From: CAZADA01 sp964568975
GTDB lineage: Bacteria; Pseudomonadota; Alphaproteobacteria; Caulobacterales; Maricaulaceae
DNA: 64,000 bases
NCBI GenBank assembly: GCA_964568975.1
Contig: CAZMSO010000002.1
Location: forward strand, 69,280 to 133,279
Direction of reading: 5' to 3'
The position numbers and the translations under genes were made by a program. Shown here piece by piece: positions 44,142 through 52,778 of this stretch (position 1 is the stretch's first letter; the number at the start of each line of letters is the position of its first letter). Below the pieces are notes generated by a model that worked only from the letters and a program-made list of their open reading frames with translations, made no database searches and was not told the DNA's origin.

Positions 44142-44858
44142 ATGGCGCGTCGCAAAGACCGGGGTCGCGAACATCACCGCGAACATCACGTGGTGACGCG
44201 GGTGAGCTGGCTGCGCCCGACCATTCTTGGGGCCAATGACGGCGTGGTCTCGACCGCGAGCCTTATTGTCGGGGTCGCTGCGGGCGGCGCGGGCCGGGGC
44301 GAGGTCATTTTGGCCGGCGTGGCGGCGCTGGTGGCCGGCGCGATGTCCATGGCGGCGGGGGAGTATGTCTCCGTCAGCTCGCAATCGGACGCCGAGCAAG
44401 CGGATCTTGCGCGCGAGCGGGCCGAGCTTGCGGAGGATCCTGCGTTTGAGCGCGAGGAGCTGGCGCAGATTTACGTAGCCCGCGGGGTCGAGCCCGCCTT
44501 GGCGCGGCGTGTGGCGGACCAGCTGATGGCGAAAGACGCCCTCGACGCTCACGCTCGCGATGAGCTGCACATTGTCGACGTCACCGCCGCGCGCCCTGTG
44601 CAAGCGGCGCTGGCGTCCGCGGCGGCGTTCGCAGCAGGCGCGGGCGCGCCGCTCGTGGCGGCGTTGCTTGCTCCCCACGCCGTGATCGGCCCGGGCGTGG
44701 CGGCGGTGTCGCTGGGGAGCCTTGCGGTGCTGGGCGGGTTCGGGGCGCGCGCCGGCGGCGCGAGCGTCCTTAAGGCCGTGACGCGGGTGACGTTTTGGGG
44801 CGCGCTCGCGATGGCGGTGACGAGCCTTGTGGGCCTCGCGATCGGCGCGGCGGTGTGA
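44142..44858 (+). CDS. VIT1/CCC1 family iron or manganese transporter
   Basis: 238-aa integral-membrane protein with five helices. Family features: LRPTILGANDGVVSTASLIVG in helix 1, AAGEYVSVSSQSDAEQADL after helix 2, a cytoplasmic charged helical region (about 80-140, AEDPAFEREELAQIYVARGV) and three C-terminal helices. The His-rich N-terminus (REHHREHH) may bind metal. Probably moves Fe2+ or Mn2+ out of the cytoplasm. Confidence 0.85.
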   Translation: MARRKDRGREHHREHHVVTRVSWLRPTILGANDGVVSTASLIVGVAAGGAGRGEVILAGVAALVAGAMSMAAGEYVSVSSQSDAEQADLARERAELAEDPAFEREELAQIYVARGVEPALARRVADQLMAKDALDAHARDELHIVDVTAARPVQAALASAAAFAAGAGAPLVAALLAPHAVIGPGVAAVSLGSLAVLGGFGARAGGASVLKAVTRVTFWGALAMAVTSLVGLAIGAAV

Positions 44859-44871
44859 GGGGCGCGGGCGC

Positions 44872-45369
44872 TTAGGTCCCCGTGCTGCCAAACCCGCCGG
44901 CGCCGCGGGCGGCGGCCGGCAGGAGCGTCACCACGTCCCAGCGCGCCTGCACGACGGGGGCGATCACCAGCTGGGCGATGCGCTCGCCCCGGCGCACCAC
45001 GAAATCCGCCTCCCCATGATTAATCAGCAACACCAGCAGCTCGCCGCGATAATCGGCGTCAATCGTGCCCGGCGCGTTGAGGCAAGTAACGCCGTGTTTC
45101 AGCGCAAGGCCGGAGCGCGGGCGCACTTGCGCCTCAAAGCCCTCAGGCAAGGCGATGGCGAGGCCCGTGGGGATGAGCGCGCGCTGGCCGGGCTGGAGCG
45201 TCGCGGGCTCAGCCTCAGGCAAAGCAGCGCACACATCCATGCCCGCTGCGCCCGCGGTTTGGTAGCGCGGCAGATCCAGGCCGAGGAAATGATCCAGCGG
45301 TTTGACCGCAATGGTGGGGCCTTCGGCGTCGGCAAGGTCGAGCAAAGGCGCAGGTGTCGTCGTCAGCAT
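44872..45369 (-). CDS. dut: Deoxyuridine 5'-triphosphate nucleotidohydrolase
   Basis: 165-aa trimeric dUTPase. The five motifs are visible: AGAAGMDVCA, RPRSGLALKHG, GTIDADYRGEL, RGERIAQLVI and RGAGGFGSTGT. It prevents uracil incorporation. A Shine-Dalgarno AAGGTGG precedes the ATG. In related genomes dut lies near coaBC and ubiB; here a small plus-strand gene lies between dut and coaBC. Confidence 0.95.
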   Translation of the reverse strand: MLTTTPAPLLDLADAEGPTIAVKPLDHFLGLDLPRYQTAGAAGMDVCAALPEAEPATLQPGQRALIPTGLAIALPEGFEAQVRPRSGLALKHGVTCLNAPGTIDADYRGELLVLLINHGEADFVVRRGERIAQLVIAPVVQARWDVVTLLPAAARGAGGFGSTGT

Positions 45370-45422
45370 GGGCCCACCTTAACGCCCCTCGCCCCGCAGA
45401 CGTCCAGCTTTCCCACAAGGGC

Positions 45423-45461
45423 GGGACTGTGGGGCGGGACTGTGGGGCGGGACTGTGGGGC
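45423..45461. repeat. 13-bp tandem repeat, three copies
   Basis: GGGACTGTGGGGC is repeated three times without change (45423-45435, 45436-45448, 45449-45461), in the gap between dut and the small plus-strand gene. Function unknown; possible site of slippage. Confidence 0.8.
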
Positions 45462-45564
45462 GCGTTGGGAACGCACTGGGAGCGCGCTGCGGCGCTGCGA
45501 GGCGGGTCGCTTCTCGGCGTCGGCGAATCAGCGTAGCGGTGCCGCGAGATGGGGAGAAAACACC

Positions 45565-45828
45565 ATGGCCGCCACCCTGCAAACGTCGATCAAGAGCTAT
45601 GAAGCCCTGCTGTTTGCAAGCGCGATGGCCGAACATCGCGCCGCCATCGCGATGCGCGCTAAGGGCCAGGACGCCGACGCCGCCAAGGCTGAAGCCGCCG
45701 CCAGCGCTTACGCCTACGCGTTGAAGAAACACCAAGAGACCTTTGCAGCTTTAGCCGGCGACGCGTCTGAAGCCAGCGTGTCCCACGAGCCGCTCACGTC
45801 GCCCGCGCCCCAACGCAACGCAGCGTAA
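45565..45828 (+). CDS. Small helical protein, unknown
   Basis: 87-aa Ala-rich protein: one long helix is likely (SIKSYEALLFASAMAEHRAA to KAEAAASAYAYALKKHQETF), then a Pro/Ser tail. No family recognised. ATG 45565 has GGGGAGA about 8 nt upstream, better than most starts in the window, and the gene stands alone on the plus strand between dut and coaBC. Confidence 0.5.
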   Translation: MAATLQTSIKSYEALLFASAMAEHRAAIAMRAKGQDADAAKAEAAASAYAYALKKHQETFAALAGDASEASVSHEPLTSPAPQRNAA

Positions 45829-45839
45829 CCGCGGTTCAC

Positions 45840-47114
45840 TCACTCGGCGGCGTTGGAGACCGCCGGCGCGAGCGCGTCGCCGACGCGCGCCATAAGCCGC
45901 GCCGCAACATCGGATTTCGCCGCGCGCGCCCAGCTCTCCTCCCCCTCCGCGGTCACGAGGGTCACCGCGTTCTCCGCCCCGCCCATCACATCGCCGGAGA
46001 CGTCGTTGGCGAGGATCCAGTCGCAGCCCTTGCGCGTGCGCTTGGCTCGCGCGTGGGGCAAGACGTCGTGGGTTTCCGCGGCGAAGCCGATGACCAGGGC
46101 CGGGCGGTTTTTGCGGCGCTTGGCGATGGTGCGCAGGATGTCGGGGTTTTCAACGAGCGTGATCACGGGCGGGGGGGCGTCTTTGCGTTTGGCTTTAAGC
46201 TTGAGTTTCGTCGGCGCGGCCTCGGCGGGGCGCCAATCCGCGACAGCGGCCACCGCGATGAACACGTCCGCGGGCAGCGCTTCCTCCACGGCGGCGAGCA
46301 TGTCGCGCGCGGTCTCCACCCGCACGGTCTCGACGCCCTCAGGGTCCGCGAGGGCGGTGGGTCCGCTGACCAGGACCGTCTCCGCGCCGAGGGCCGCGGC
46401 GGCCTCCGCGATGGCGTAGCCCTGGGCGCCGGAGGAATGGTTTGTGAGGTGGCGCACGGGATCGAGCGGTTCGCGCGTCGGGCCGGCGGTGATGACGACG
46501 CGTCGTCCAGCGAGGGGCGCGGCCTTGAGGGACGGCGCGGCGCGGCCTGAGCGCTCGCGATACCAAGCCTCCACGGCTAAGGCGATCTCTAAGGGCTCGG
46601 CCATGCGCCCGGGCCCGAACTCACCGCAGGCCATGCCGCCTTCATTGGGCCCGACCATTACAACGCCGTCGCCCTCAAGGATGGCGCGGTTGCGTTGAGT
46701 GGCGGGGTGCTCCCACATCCGCACATTCATCGCCGGCGCCATCATCACAGGCTTGTCAGTGGCGAGCAGCGCGGTGGTGGCCATGTCCGTCGCCAGGCCC
46801 TGGGCGGCTTTGGCCATGAGGTCGGCGGTCGCGGGCGCGACGACCACGAGATCCGCTGAGCGCGAGAGCTCGATGTGGCCCATCTCCGTTTCATCGGTGA
46901 GGGAGAAGAGGTCATCATAGACCTTCTCGCCGGAGAGCGCCGCGACCGAAAGCGGCGTCACGAACTGCTTGGCGGCGCTGGTGAGGATGCAGCGGGACGC
47001 GATCCCGCGGCGATCGAGCTCGCGAATGAGCTCCAAGCTTTTATAGGCCGCGATGCCGCCGCCGATAATCAGCAAGACGCGCCGGCCCGCCGCGCCCGTG
47101 TTCGTTTCCGCCAT
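45840..47114 (-). CDS. coaBC: Bifunctional phosphopantothenoylcysteine decarboxylase / phosphopantothenate-cysteine ligase
   Basis: 424-aa enzyme for two steps of CoA synthesis. CoaC flavoprotein half (about 1-190) with GGGIAAYKSLELIRELDRRG, PAMNVRMWEHPATQRN and GPNEGGMACGEFGPGRM; CoaB half from about 200 with GPTREPLDPVRHLTNHSSG and AAVADWRP. Start at 47114 (MAETNTGAAGRRVLL) rather than 47213. Part of the conserved origin-side cluster. Confidence 0.95.
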   Translation of the reverse strand: MAETNTGAAGRRVLLIIGGGIAAYKSLELIRELDRRGIASRCILTSAAKQFVTPLSVAALSGEKVYDDLFSLTDETEMGHIELSRSADLVVVAPATADLMAKAAQGLATDMATTALLATDKPVMMAPAMNVRMWEHPATQRNRAILEGDGVVMVGPNEGGMACGEFGPGRMAEPLEIALAVEAWYRERSGRAAPSLKAAPLAGRRVVITAGPTREPLDPVRHLTNHSSGAQGYAIAEAAAALGAETVLVSGPTALADPEGVETVRVETARDMLAAVEEALPADVFIAVAAVADWRPAEAAPTKLKLKAKRKDAPPPVITLVENPDILRTIAKRRKNRPALVIGFAAETHDVLPHARAKRTRKGCDWILANDVSGDVMGGAENAVTLVTAEGEESWARAAKSDVAARLMARVGDALAPAVSNAAE

Positions 47115-47275
47115 CGCCCTGCGCCCTTCGGCCAATCGCTCGCGTGCCCGCCGACCCGCCGGGCCTCCGCGTCTTCGCTTAGATGGAGGCGCGGGCGCCT
47201 CTGCACAAATCATGGGCGCAGGCGGTTTGATCCGTTAAGAGGCGGTGCGCGATGGGCGCGCATTCGGAGGGGCGT

Positions 47276-47710
47276 ATGAACACGGACGATTTTCAATTGC
47301 TCTATGCGGCGTTCGCCATGGCGGGGCTGACGTTCGCGGTCTATTGGGCCATGACGATTGTGGGCGTCGTGGCGAGCGCTCAAGGCGCACTGTCGCGGGA
47401 TTTCGTGAAAACGAAAGCCGGCGCGCCGCCCCCCGCCTGGGTGGGCAATTGGGGGCGGAACTTCGTCAACTTGCTGGAGGCGCCTGTCCTCTTTTACGTC
47501 GTCGTGGCGCTGCACGTGGCGTTCGCGCCCGGCGCGGCCGATGGGCTGCAGGTCATCCTCGCCTGGGCGTTTGTGGGGACGCGCGTGGCGCACACCCTGG
47601 TGCATGTGACGATTAACAATGTCGGCCTGCGGTTTTTGACGCACCGCCTGGGCGTGCTGGTGCTGATGGTCATGTGGGCGCGGTTTGCGATGGCTGCGAT
47701 CGCGACGTAA
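47276..47710 (+). CDS. MAPEG family membrane protein
   Basis: 144-aa inner-membrane protein with four helices. The MAPEG pattern is visible: WGRNFVNLLEAPVLFYVVVA (N and E of the glutathione-site helix) and FVGTRVAHTLVHVTINNVGL with RFLTHRLG. Function in bacteria is uncertain. ATG 47276 has GGAGGGG about 4 nt upstream; an ATG at 47252 would add 8 residues. Confidence 0.82.
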   Translation: MNTDDFQLLYAAFAMAGLTFAVYWAMTIVGVVASAQGALSRDFVKTKAGAPPPAWVGNWGRNFVNLLEAPVLFYVVVALHVAFAPGAADGLQVILAWAFVGTRVAHTLVHVTINNVGLRFLTHRLGVLVLMVMWARFAMAAIAT

Positions 47711-47806
47711 AGCCCGTCGCCTGGCGCGCAGTGGTCAGGCGTGGCGTGGCGTGGCGCGGCGTGGCGCGGGGCGGTCGTGGGCGGATGGCCCCGCTTTCCC
47801 ATCATC

Positions 47807-47842
47807 TTGACGCTTACATAGCACGCTATATAACACGTTATA
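47807..47842 (+). promoter_or_regulatory. Promoter with two tandem dyads before the GNAT gene
   Basis: TTGACG (47807-47812) and TATAAC (47829-47834) are spaced 16 bp apart, a good sigma-70-type pair. Two contiguous 12-bp dyads overlap the spacer and the -10: ATAGC-AC-GCTAT (47818-47829) and ATAAC-AC-GTTAT (47830-47841). They share the AC centre and differ by one compensated base pair, as expected for cooperative repressor sites. The regulator is unknown. Confidence 0.6.
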
Positions 47843-47866
47843 ATTTTCCGCTCGGGAGCCAAGTCC

Positions 47867-48598
47867 ATGGAGTGTGGCGGGATGGCGCGCGAAACGCCTA
47901 GCGGGGCGCAGGCAATGGATCCGCTCGCGCGGCCCGTGTGGAGCGCCCTGACGGGGCGCCACTCGGCGTTTTCGGTGGGCGGCGCGCGCGCGCGTCGGAT
48001 GCAGGCCGATGTGGGGCCGTTCGCCGCGACCTGTGACGACACTCGTGAAAGCCTTGCAGCCTTAGCGGCGCTCGCACCCGACGAAGGCGCACTTTACTTC
48101 TTGCAAGAGGGCGACGCGCCGACGCCGCCGGGTCTGGAGGCGGTGCGCCGTGACGCCGGCGTCCAGATGATCGCGGAGACCGCGATCGGCGATCCCGGCG
48201 ACCTGGACGGCCTGACCGTCGCGCGGTTGAGCGAGGCTGACGCGCCGGCGATGCGCGCGCTGGCGGCGCTCACTCAGCCCGGGCCGTTCTTGGCGCGCAC
48301 CCATCGCCTTGGCGCGTTCTGGGGCGTGATGATCGACGGGCGTTTGGCCGCTATGGCGGGCGAGCGCATGAGGCTTGTGGGCTACACCGAAGTCAGCGGC
48401 GTGTGCACTCATCCCGCGTTCCGCGGACGCGGTTTGGCGGGCGTGCTGACAGCGAAAGCCGCCGCCCACATCGCGCAACGGGGCGAGACGGCGTTCTTGC
48501 ACGCCTACGCCGACAACACCGCCGCCATCCGTGTCTATGAGCGCCTTGGGTTCCGATGGGCCCGGCCGGTGACGTTGACGGAGATGCGGCGCGGCTGA
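47867..48598 (+). CDS. GNAT family N-acetyltransferase
   Basis: 243-aa protein. The acetyl-CoA site is SGVCTHPAFRGRGLAGVLTA (about 184-203, with RGRGLA), followed by LHAYADNTAAIRVYERLGFR. The N-terminal half has PVWSALTGRHSAFSVGG. Start ATG 47867 is chosen because GGGAG sits 8 nt upstream and the promoter's -10 is 33 bp away; ATG 47915 (MDPLARPVWSAL) matches relatives better and is the alternative. Substrate unknown. Confidence 0.85.
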   Translation: MECGGMARETPSGAQAMDPLARPVWSALTGRHSAFSVGGARARRMQADVGPFAATCDDTRESLAALAALAPDEGALYFLQEGDAPTPPGLEAVRRDAGVQMIAETAIGDPGDLDGLTVARLSEADAPAMRALAALTQPGPFLARTHRLGAFWGVMIDGRLAAMAGERMRLVGYTEVSGVCTHPAFRGRGLAGVLTAKAAAHIAQRGETAFLHAYADNTAAIRVYERLGFRWARPVTLTEMRRG

Positions 48599-48604
48599 GA
48601 TGGC

Positions 48605-49378
48605 TCACAACACCAGCGGCGTCTCCAGATGGCGCGCATACATCATGTCGCGGTGCTCAAGCAGGATCGGATCGAGCGCAGCGGTTGTCTCGGCGTCGCG
48701 GCTTGAGAAGGCGGCGCGCGCGCGCGACGACATGGCGCACACATCCTCCGGCAAGGGATCGAACATGGCCATCGTCGCAGCGCTGTAAATGTCGGCGGCT
48801 GTGACGGCGTCGCCGACATAATAATCCGACCCCTGATCGCTCTGGGCGCGTAGACGCGCCGCTAAGGCCGCCAAATGGCTGCGCACCCGCGCGCCGCAGC
48901 CGGCGCCGGTTTCGGCGGTGTAGCCATACTTCTGGCCGATGTATTCAGCCACGGGGCGCACAAAGCCGCCCTCACCGTCGCTGAGCCCGTGGTGGACGAG
49001 CTGCAAGCGTCGCGAATAAGCAAGGCCGCCAGTGTCCAACAGATCGCTGCTGATCGCCAGAACCGCCTCGCGGGAGGGGGCGTCGGCGGGCAGCAGCGCC
49101 GGCTTCGGCGCAAGGCGCTCGGCCAGCTCAAGAATGTCGCGCCACCCGTCCCGTGGCGGCTCGTCATCATAGAGCGCCACAGGGCCGCTCAGCCCGCCGG
49201 CCCAGCCCGCCAAACGCGGATCGTCATAAACCAGCCGCACCGCCGACCACGGGACGCCCTTCACATGGAGCACGCCCTTAGCGCCTTCCCCCCAGGGGCT
49301 CGGGACCGCGCCGACCACGACCATGCGTAAGCCGCGCGCAGCGATTGCGTCGTCAACGGCAAGATACTCAAACGGCAT
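48605..49378 (-). CDS. Glutathione S-transferase-like protein
   Basis: 257-aa protein. N-terminal GAVPSPWGEGAKGVLHVKGV followed by PWSAVRLVYDDPRL resembles a GST thioredoxin-like domain, and the C-terminal part has SDYYVGDAVTAADIYSAATM (the GST N-cap region, D-T-AD). Such proteins are found unnamed in Alphaproteobacteria. Function unknown. Convergent with the GNAT gene, 6 bp apart. Confidence 0.68.
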   Translation of the reverse strand: MPFEYLAVDDAIAARGLRMVVVGAVPSPWGEGAKGVLHVKGVPWSAVRLVYDDPRLAGWAGGLSGPVALYDDEPPRDGWRDILELAERLAPKPALLPADAPSREAVLAISSDLLDTGGLAYSRRLQLVHHGLSDGEGGFVRPVAEYIGQKYGYTAETGAGCGARVRSHLAALAARLRAQSDQGSDYYVGDAVTAADIYSAATMAMFDPLPEDVCAMSSRARAAFSSRDAETTAALDPILLEHRDMMYARHLETPLVL

Positions 49379-49434
49379 CGTATCATCCCATCTGGGGCTG
49401 CTGCGGCGTCCGCGGACCCCTAGCGACGACGGCG

Positions 49435-49893
49435 TCAGCCGGGACGGAACCGGGTGTCCGGCACGGCGTTCGCTTCCGCCCAGCGTTCAATGTCGTGTTC
49501 TTTAAAGTCGCCGCGTGCGACGGCTAAGATCGTCTCTTCAAACTCCCTTTGGGAGACGTCCAAGCGCACGCCGTTCAGCAACAGCGTCACCCCCAACGCG
49601 ATCGCCGCCGAGCGCTTGTTGCCGTCCACCAGCGGATGGTTTGTGGCGATGCCATAAGTCAGGGACGCCGCCGCGGCGAACACGCTCGTCTCCCCGCTGG
49701 AATACGCAATGACGTTTTGCGGCCGCGCATAAGCGCTTTCATAAAGGCCCTCGTCGCGGAAACGCATGTCGGTGTTGCTGCTCTCTTTGAGCATCACCCG
49801 GGTCGTCTCCAGCAGTGCGCCGTAATGCGGCAACACAATACCCGCCGCGTCAGCCCCCGACGCGGCGTCGTCATCGCCCCCACGGTTGGTCAT
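49435..49893 (-). CDS. doc: Doc-type (Fic fold) toxin
   Basis: 152-aa toxin. Fic/Doc motif HPLVDGNKRSA at 86-96 matches HxFx(D/A)GNKR with Leu for Phe, and RDEGLYESAYARPQN upstream is typical of Doc. Doc phosphorylates EF-Tu in the P1 system. ATG overlaps the antitoxin stop as ATGA, the classic toxin-second order. Confidence 0.87.
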   Translation of the reverse strand: MTNRGGDDDAASGADAAGIVLPHYGALLETTRVMLKESSNTDMRFRDEGLYESAYARPQNVIAYSSGETSVFAAAASLTYGIATNHPLVDGNKRSAAIALGVTLLLNGVRLDVSQREFEETILAVARGDFKEHDIERWAEANAVPDTRFRPG

Positions 49894-50144
49894 GGCATGC
49901 GTCCCTCATAGCCAAGCCGTTCGAACGCGTAGCGGTACTGCTCCAGCACGGCTTGCCCGGCGGAGGCTGTCAAGTGAGCGGCGTTGTGCGTCGGCGTGAT
50001 CACGATGCGCCCATCGACGACGCTCACAATAACTTCGCTGCCGCTGGCGAGGCCGACCGCCGCGAGAATGGGTCTCGACAACGTTACGCCGAGCGAATTG
50101 CCTGTGCGACGCAGTTTCTTCTTTTCTTCCAAACGATCAGTCAT
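49890..50144 (-). CDS. AbrB/MazE-type antitoxin
   Basis: 84-aa DNA-binding antitoxin of the SpoVT-AbrB swapped-hairpin fold: KLRRTGNSLGVTLSRPILAA, SGSEVIVSVVDGRIVITP. Residues 52-84 (SAGQAVLEQYRYAFERLGYE) should form the toxin-binding tail. Partner of the Doc toxin next to it; P1 Doc uses a Phd antitoxin, so this is an alternative pairing. It probably represses its own promoter, in the 50 bp upstream of 50144. Confidence 0.82.
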   Translation of the reverse strand: MTDRLEEKKKLRRTGNSLGVTLSRPILAAVGLASGSEVIVSVVDGRIVITPTHNAAHLTASAGQAVLEQYRYAFERLGYEGRMP

Positions 50145-50194
50145 GTCTCGCCACTGGAGATGGGGTGGTGGTCACGAAAGGGGCGGGCGAGCCG

Positions 50195-50887
50195 CTAGCG
50201 GGCCATCAGCTGCATCGGATTGGTGACTGGCGTCGCGGGCAAGGCGAAGCGCGCGGCCTCCGGCGTCGCGCGGTCAATGGCGATCAGCGTCATGGTGTCG
50301 CCGACACGCAACACGCCGCGTTTGGCGAGTTCATCGCCGACATACACGTCTGGGGCGATCACCGCAGGGCCGCCCAACGCCGCCGGCATGTCCGCCGCGA
50401 GGTTTTGGGCCAGGCGCTGAAACGCATCAAAGCCCGCACGCACATCCGCATCGTCTGTCACCACAACCTCGACCGGATCGCTTTTCGGCATCGTCAACAC
50501 GACGACTTCCCCCTTCACGCCGGCATGAGTCTCGAAGCGGCCGGTGGGCGTGACGGTCGGTTCAGCCTCCTGCTGTGGGGCGGGTGTCGCGCGGTCCAAC
50601 GCACCGGGCGGCATCATCGCGGATAAAGATTCCATCATTGCCCCGAGATCCATCACAAGCGGCCCGTCATCGGTGGTGGTAATTGCATACACAGACCCTT
50701 GTGTCATCACGACATAGCCTTCGTCGCCCGACGCCGGACCCATACGCACGTCCTCCCCCCGGCTTTCCACAATCAATCCTTTGTCGCCGGCGTCAAAAGT
50801 GAGGGTGGAATCCGCGAACGCCGCGCCGGCGGTCGCGATCGCCGCGACAGGCCCGACCAGGACCGCAAGCTTTGAAAACACAACCAT
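50195..50887 (-). CDS. Exported hypothetical protein
   Basis: 230-aa protein with a signal peptide (hydrophobic about 3-24, ending AFA). The mature part begins with a beta-rich region (DSTLTFDAGDKGLIVESRGE, GYVVMTQGSVYAI), a Pro/Gln-rich linker, then VKGEVVVLTMPKSDPVEVVV and an Ala-rich helical part. No family recognised. Start 50887 is preferred to ATG 50941, as it begins the signal peptide. Confidence 0.55.
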   Translation of the reverse strand: MVVFSKLAVLVGPVAAIATAGAAFADSTLTFDAGDKGLIVESRGEDVRMGPASGDEGYVVMTQGSVYAITTTDDGPLVMDLGAMMESLSAMMPPGALDRATPAPQQEAEPTVTPTGRFETHAGVKGEVVVLTMPKSDPVEVVVTDDADVRAGFDAFQRLAQNLAADMPAALGGPAVIAPDVYVGDELAKRGVLRVGDTMTLIAIDRATPEAARFALPATPVTNPMQLMAR

Positions 50888-51032
50888 TGTGACAATGCTC
50901 CCTTGAGCCGCGCGGGAGGCGACAGCCAAAACTATGCGCATACAGGCCGCAGCCGGAACGGGTCCAGAGCTAAGATTGTCGCGATCGCATAGAGCGTGCG
51001 CGAGTGACAGACTACAATCGCAAGATCCGCGA

Positions 51033-52610
51033 TCAACGCCAATGCGTCAACGCCAACACGCCCGCGCTCACAAGCGCGCCGGCGGTCAGCGACCACAACG
51101 CCCGTCCGCGCCAGCGCGTGGCTTTGGCGTGGGCCTGGGCGAGGCGGCTGAGAGTGTCGTCATCAAGCTTCAGGCCGTCGGCGGTGGCGCTGTCGGCTGC
51201 GGCTTCCAACCGTTCCAACGCCTCCGGCAGCCGGCGCATCGCGCGACGCAAGCGTTTCGCGTCCGCCATGGCGTCGCGCACGACGCCCTGGGGCCCGAGT
51301 TCGCGCGCCATCCAGCGCATGACGACGGGCTCGGAGGCTGACCAAATGTTAAGGTTGGGATCAAGCCGCCGGGCCACGCCCTCGGCTTGGACCATTGTCT
51401 TTTGCAACAGCACAAGCTCGGGACGCAGAGCCATGTCGAACAGCTCCGTCACCTCAAACAGCTGCAACAACAGCCGGCCCATGGAGACGTCGCTTGCGCG
51501 CTTGCCCCAAATCGGCTCGCCAATGGCGCGCAGCGCGCTGGCGAAATCCGCAGGGTCATGGTGATCGGGCACATAGCCGGCCTCAAAGTGCACCTCTGCG
51601 ATACGGGCGTAATCACGCAAAATGAAGCCATGGAGGATCTGGGCGAGATAGCGGCGCTCATCGGGGCCGATCCGTCCCATAATGCCGAAATCCACCGCCA
51701 CGAGCTCGCCGGCCTCCGTTGCGAACAGATTGCCTTCATGCATGTCGGCGTGAAAAACGCCGTGGTCGAGCGCGCCCGTCAGGAAGGCCGTGATTGCGGT
51801 TTGGCTGAGCCGGGTGCGCGCCGCCGGCGTCAGGCGCGCCAACGCGTCGTCTTGGGAAAGGGGGATGGCGTCCACCCAATCGGTGGTGAGCACGCGCTTG
51901 CCCGAGCGGGTCCAGTCGACTTGCGGCACGCGAAAGCCGTCCACCTCTGCGGCGATCTCGCCCATCTCCGAGGCGCCGGCGGCTTCCAGGCGCAAATCCA
52001 TTTCCAAGCGCATGGAGCGCGCCAGCGTGGCCGTTAGGTCGCGCGGGCGCATACGCCGCGCCGCCGGGACAAGGCCTTCAGCCAAGCGCGCGCCGAGATC
52101 GAAGGACTCGACATCGCGTGTGATGCGCCGCTCAATTCCGGGCCTAAGGATTTTCACCGCCGCGAATCGCCCGGGCGTGATCTCGACTTTGTGCACTTGC
52201 GCGACGGAAGCCGCGGCGACAGGCGCGCCCAAGTTCGGAAACAAGCGGCGGGCGTCGTCGCCGAACTCCGCCTCCAGCGCCCGGCGCGCGGCGCGTTCGC
52301 TGAAGGGCGGCATACGGTCTTTGAGAGTCGCAAGACCCTCAACAAAGGGCGCGCCGAAAATGTCGCCGCGGGTGGCCAGGAATTGGCCAAGCTTCACATA
52401 GGCGGGTCCGAGTTTCTCCAGCGCGCGCGCAAACCGTGCGCCAGGGTCTTTGGCGCGGGCGGGATTGGCGAACAGCCGCCCCAGGCGTCCAATCCAGCGC
52501 CCATGGGGCGGCAAGGCGTCTTGGTACTCCCGCGGCAGCAACGCGTCATGGCGCGCCAGAACCCAGGCGGCGCGGGTGAGGCGGGCGATTTTAGCGAGCG
52601 TGGCGAACAT
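51033..52610 (-). CDS. ubiB: Ubiquinone biosynthesis protein UbiB
   Basis: 525-aa ABC1/ADCK-type atypical kinase needed for ubiquinone synthesis. KxGQ motif in KLGPAYVKLGQFLATRGDIF, AAASVAQVHK, invariant Lys in FAAVKILRPG, catalytic FHADMHEGN and DFGIMGR. Two C-terminal hydrophobic segments anchor it in the membrane. Start 52610 has GGAGGA upstream; ATG 52631 adds 7 residues. Follows ubiE with one gene between. Confidence 0.95.
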   Translation of the reverse strand: MFATLAKIARLTRAAWVLARHDALLPREYQDALPPHGRWIGRLGRLFANPARAKDPGARFARALEKLGPAYVKLGQFLATRGDIFGAPFVEGLATLKDRMPPFSERAARRALEAEFGDDARRLFPNLGAPVAAASVAQVHKVEITPGRFAAVKILRPGIERRITRDVESFDLGARLAEGLVPAARRMRPRDLTATLARSMRLEMDLRLEAAGASEMGEIAAEVDGFRVPQVDWTRSGKRVLTTDWVDAIPLSQDDALARLTPAARTRLSQTAITAFLTGALDHGVFHADMHEGNLFATEAGELVAVDFGIMGRIGPDERRYLAQILHGFILRDYARIAEVHFEAGYVPDHHDPADFASALRAIGEPIWGKRASDVSMGRLLLQLFEVTELFDMALRPELVLLQKTMVQAEGVARRLDPNLNIWSASEPVVMRWMARELGPQGVVRDAMADAKRLRRAMRRLPEALERLEAAADSATADGLKLDDDTLSRLAQAHAKATRWRGRALWSLTAGALVSAGVLALTHWR

Positions 52611-52778
52611 GCGGTCCTCCACCGCGACCACAGGCGGGCGGCGTTGTTAGCGCGGGGCGCCTAAACGAAGGGATAGGGCGCAGCGGGCGGTTTGGCGAGG
52701 GGCGGCGGCGGCGACGGTGTCGCTGTCTGCGCCGGCGCATGCGACACGACGGGCGCAGACGCCAGGACGGGGCGAGGC

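Noticed and set aside
43253..44239. 328-codon plus-strand frame
   Set aside because: Mostly antisense to cysK, which is well supported.
47725..47785. GGCGTGGCGTGGCG-type simple repeat
   Set aside because: Degenerate low-complexity GC sequence; copies are irregular and no function is suggested.
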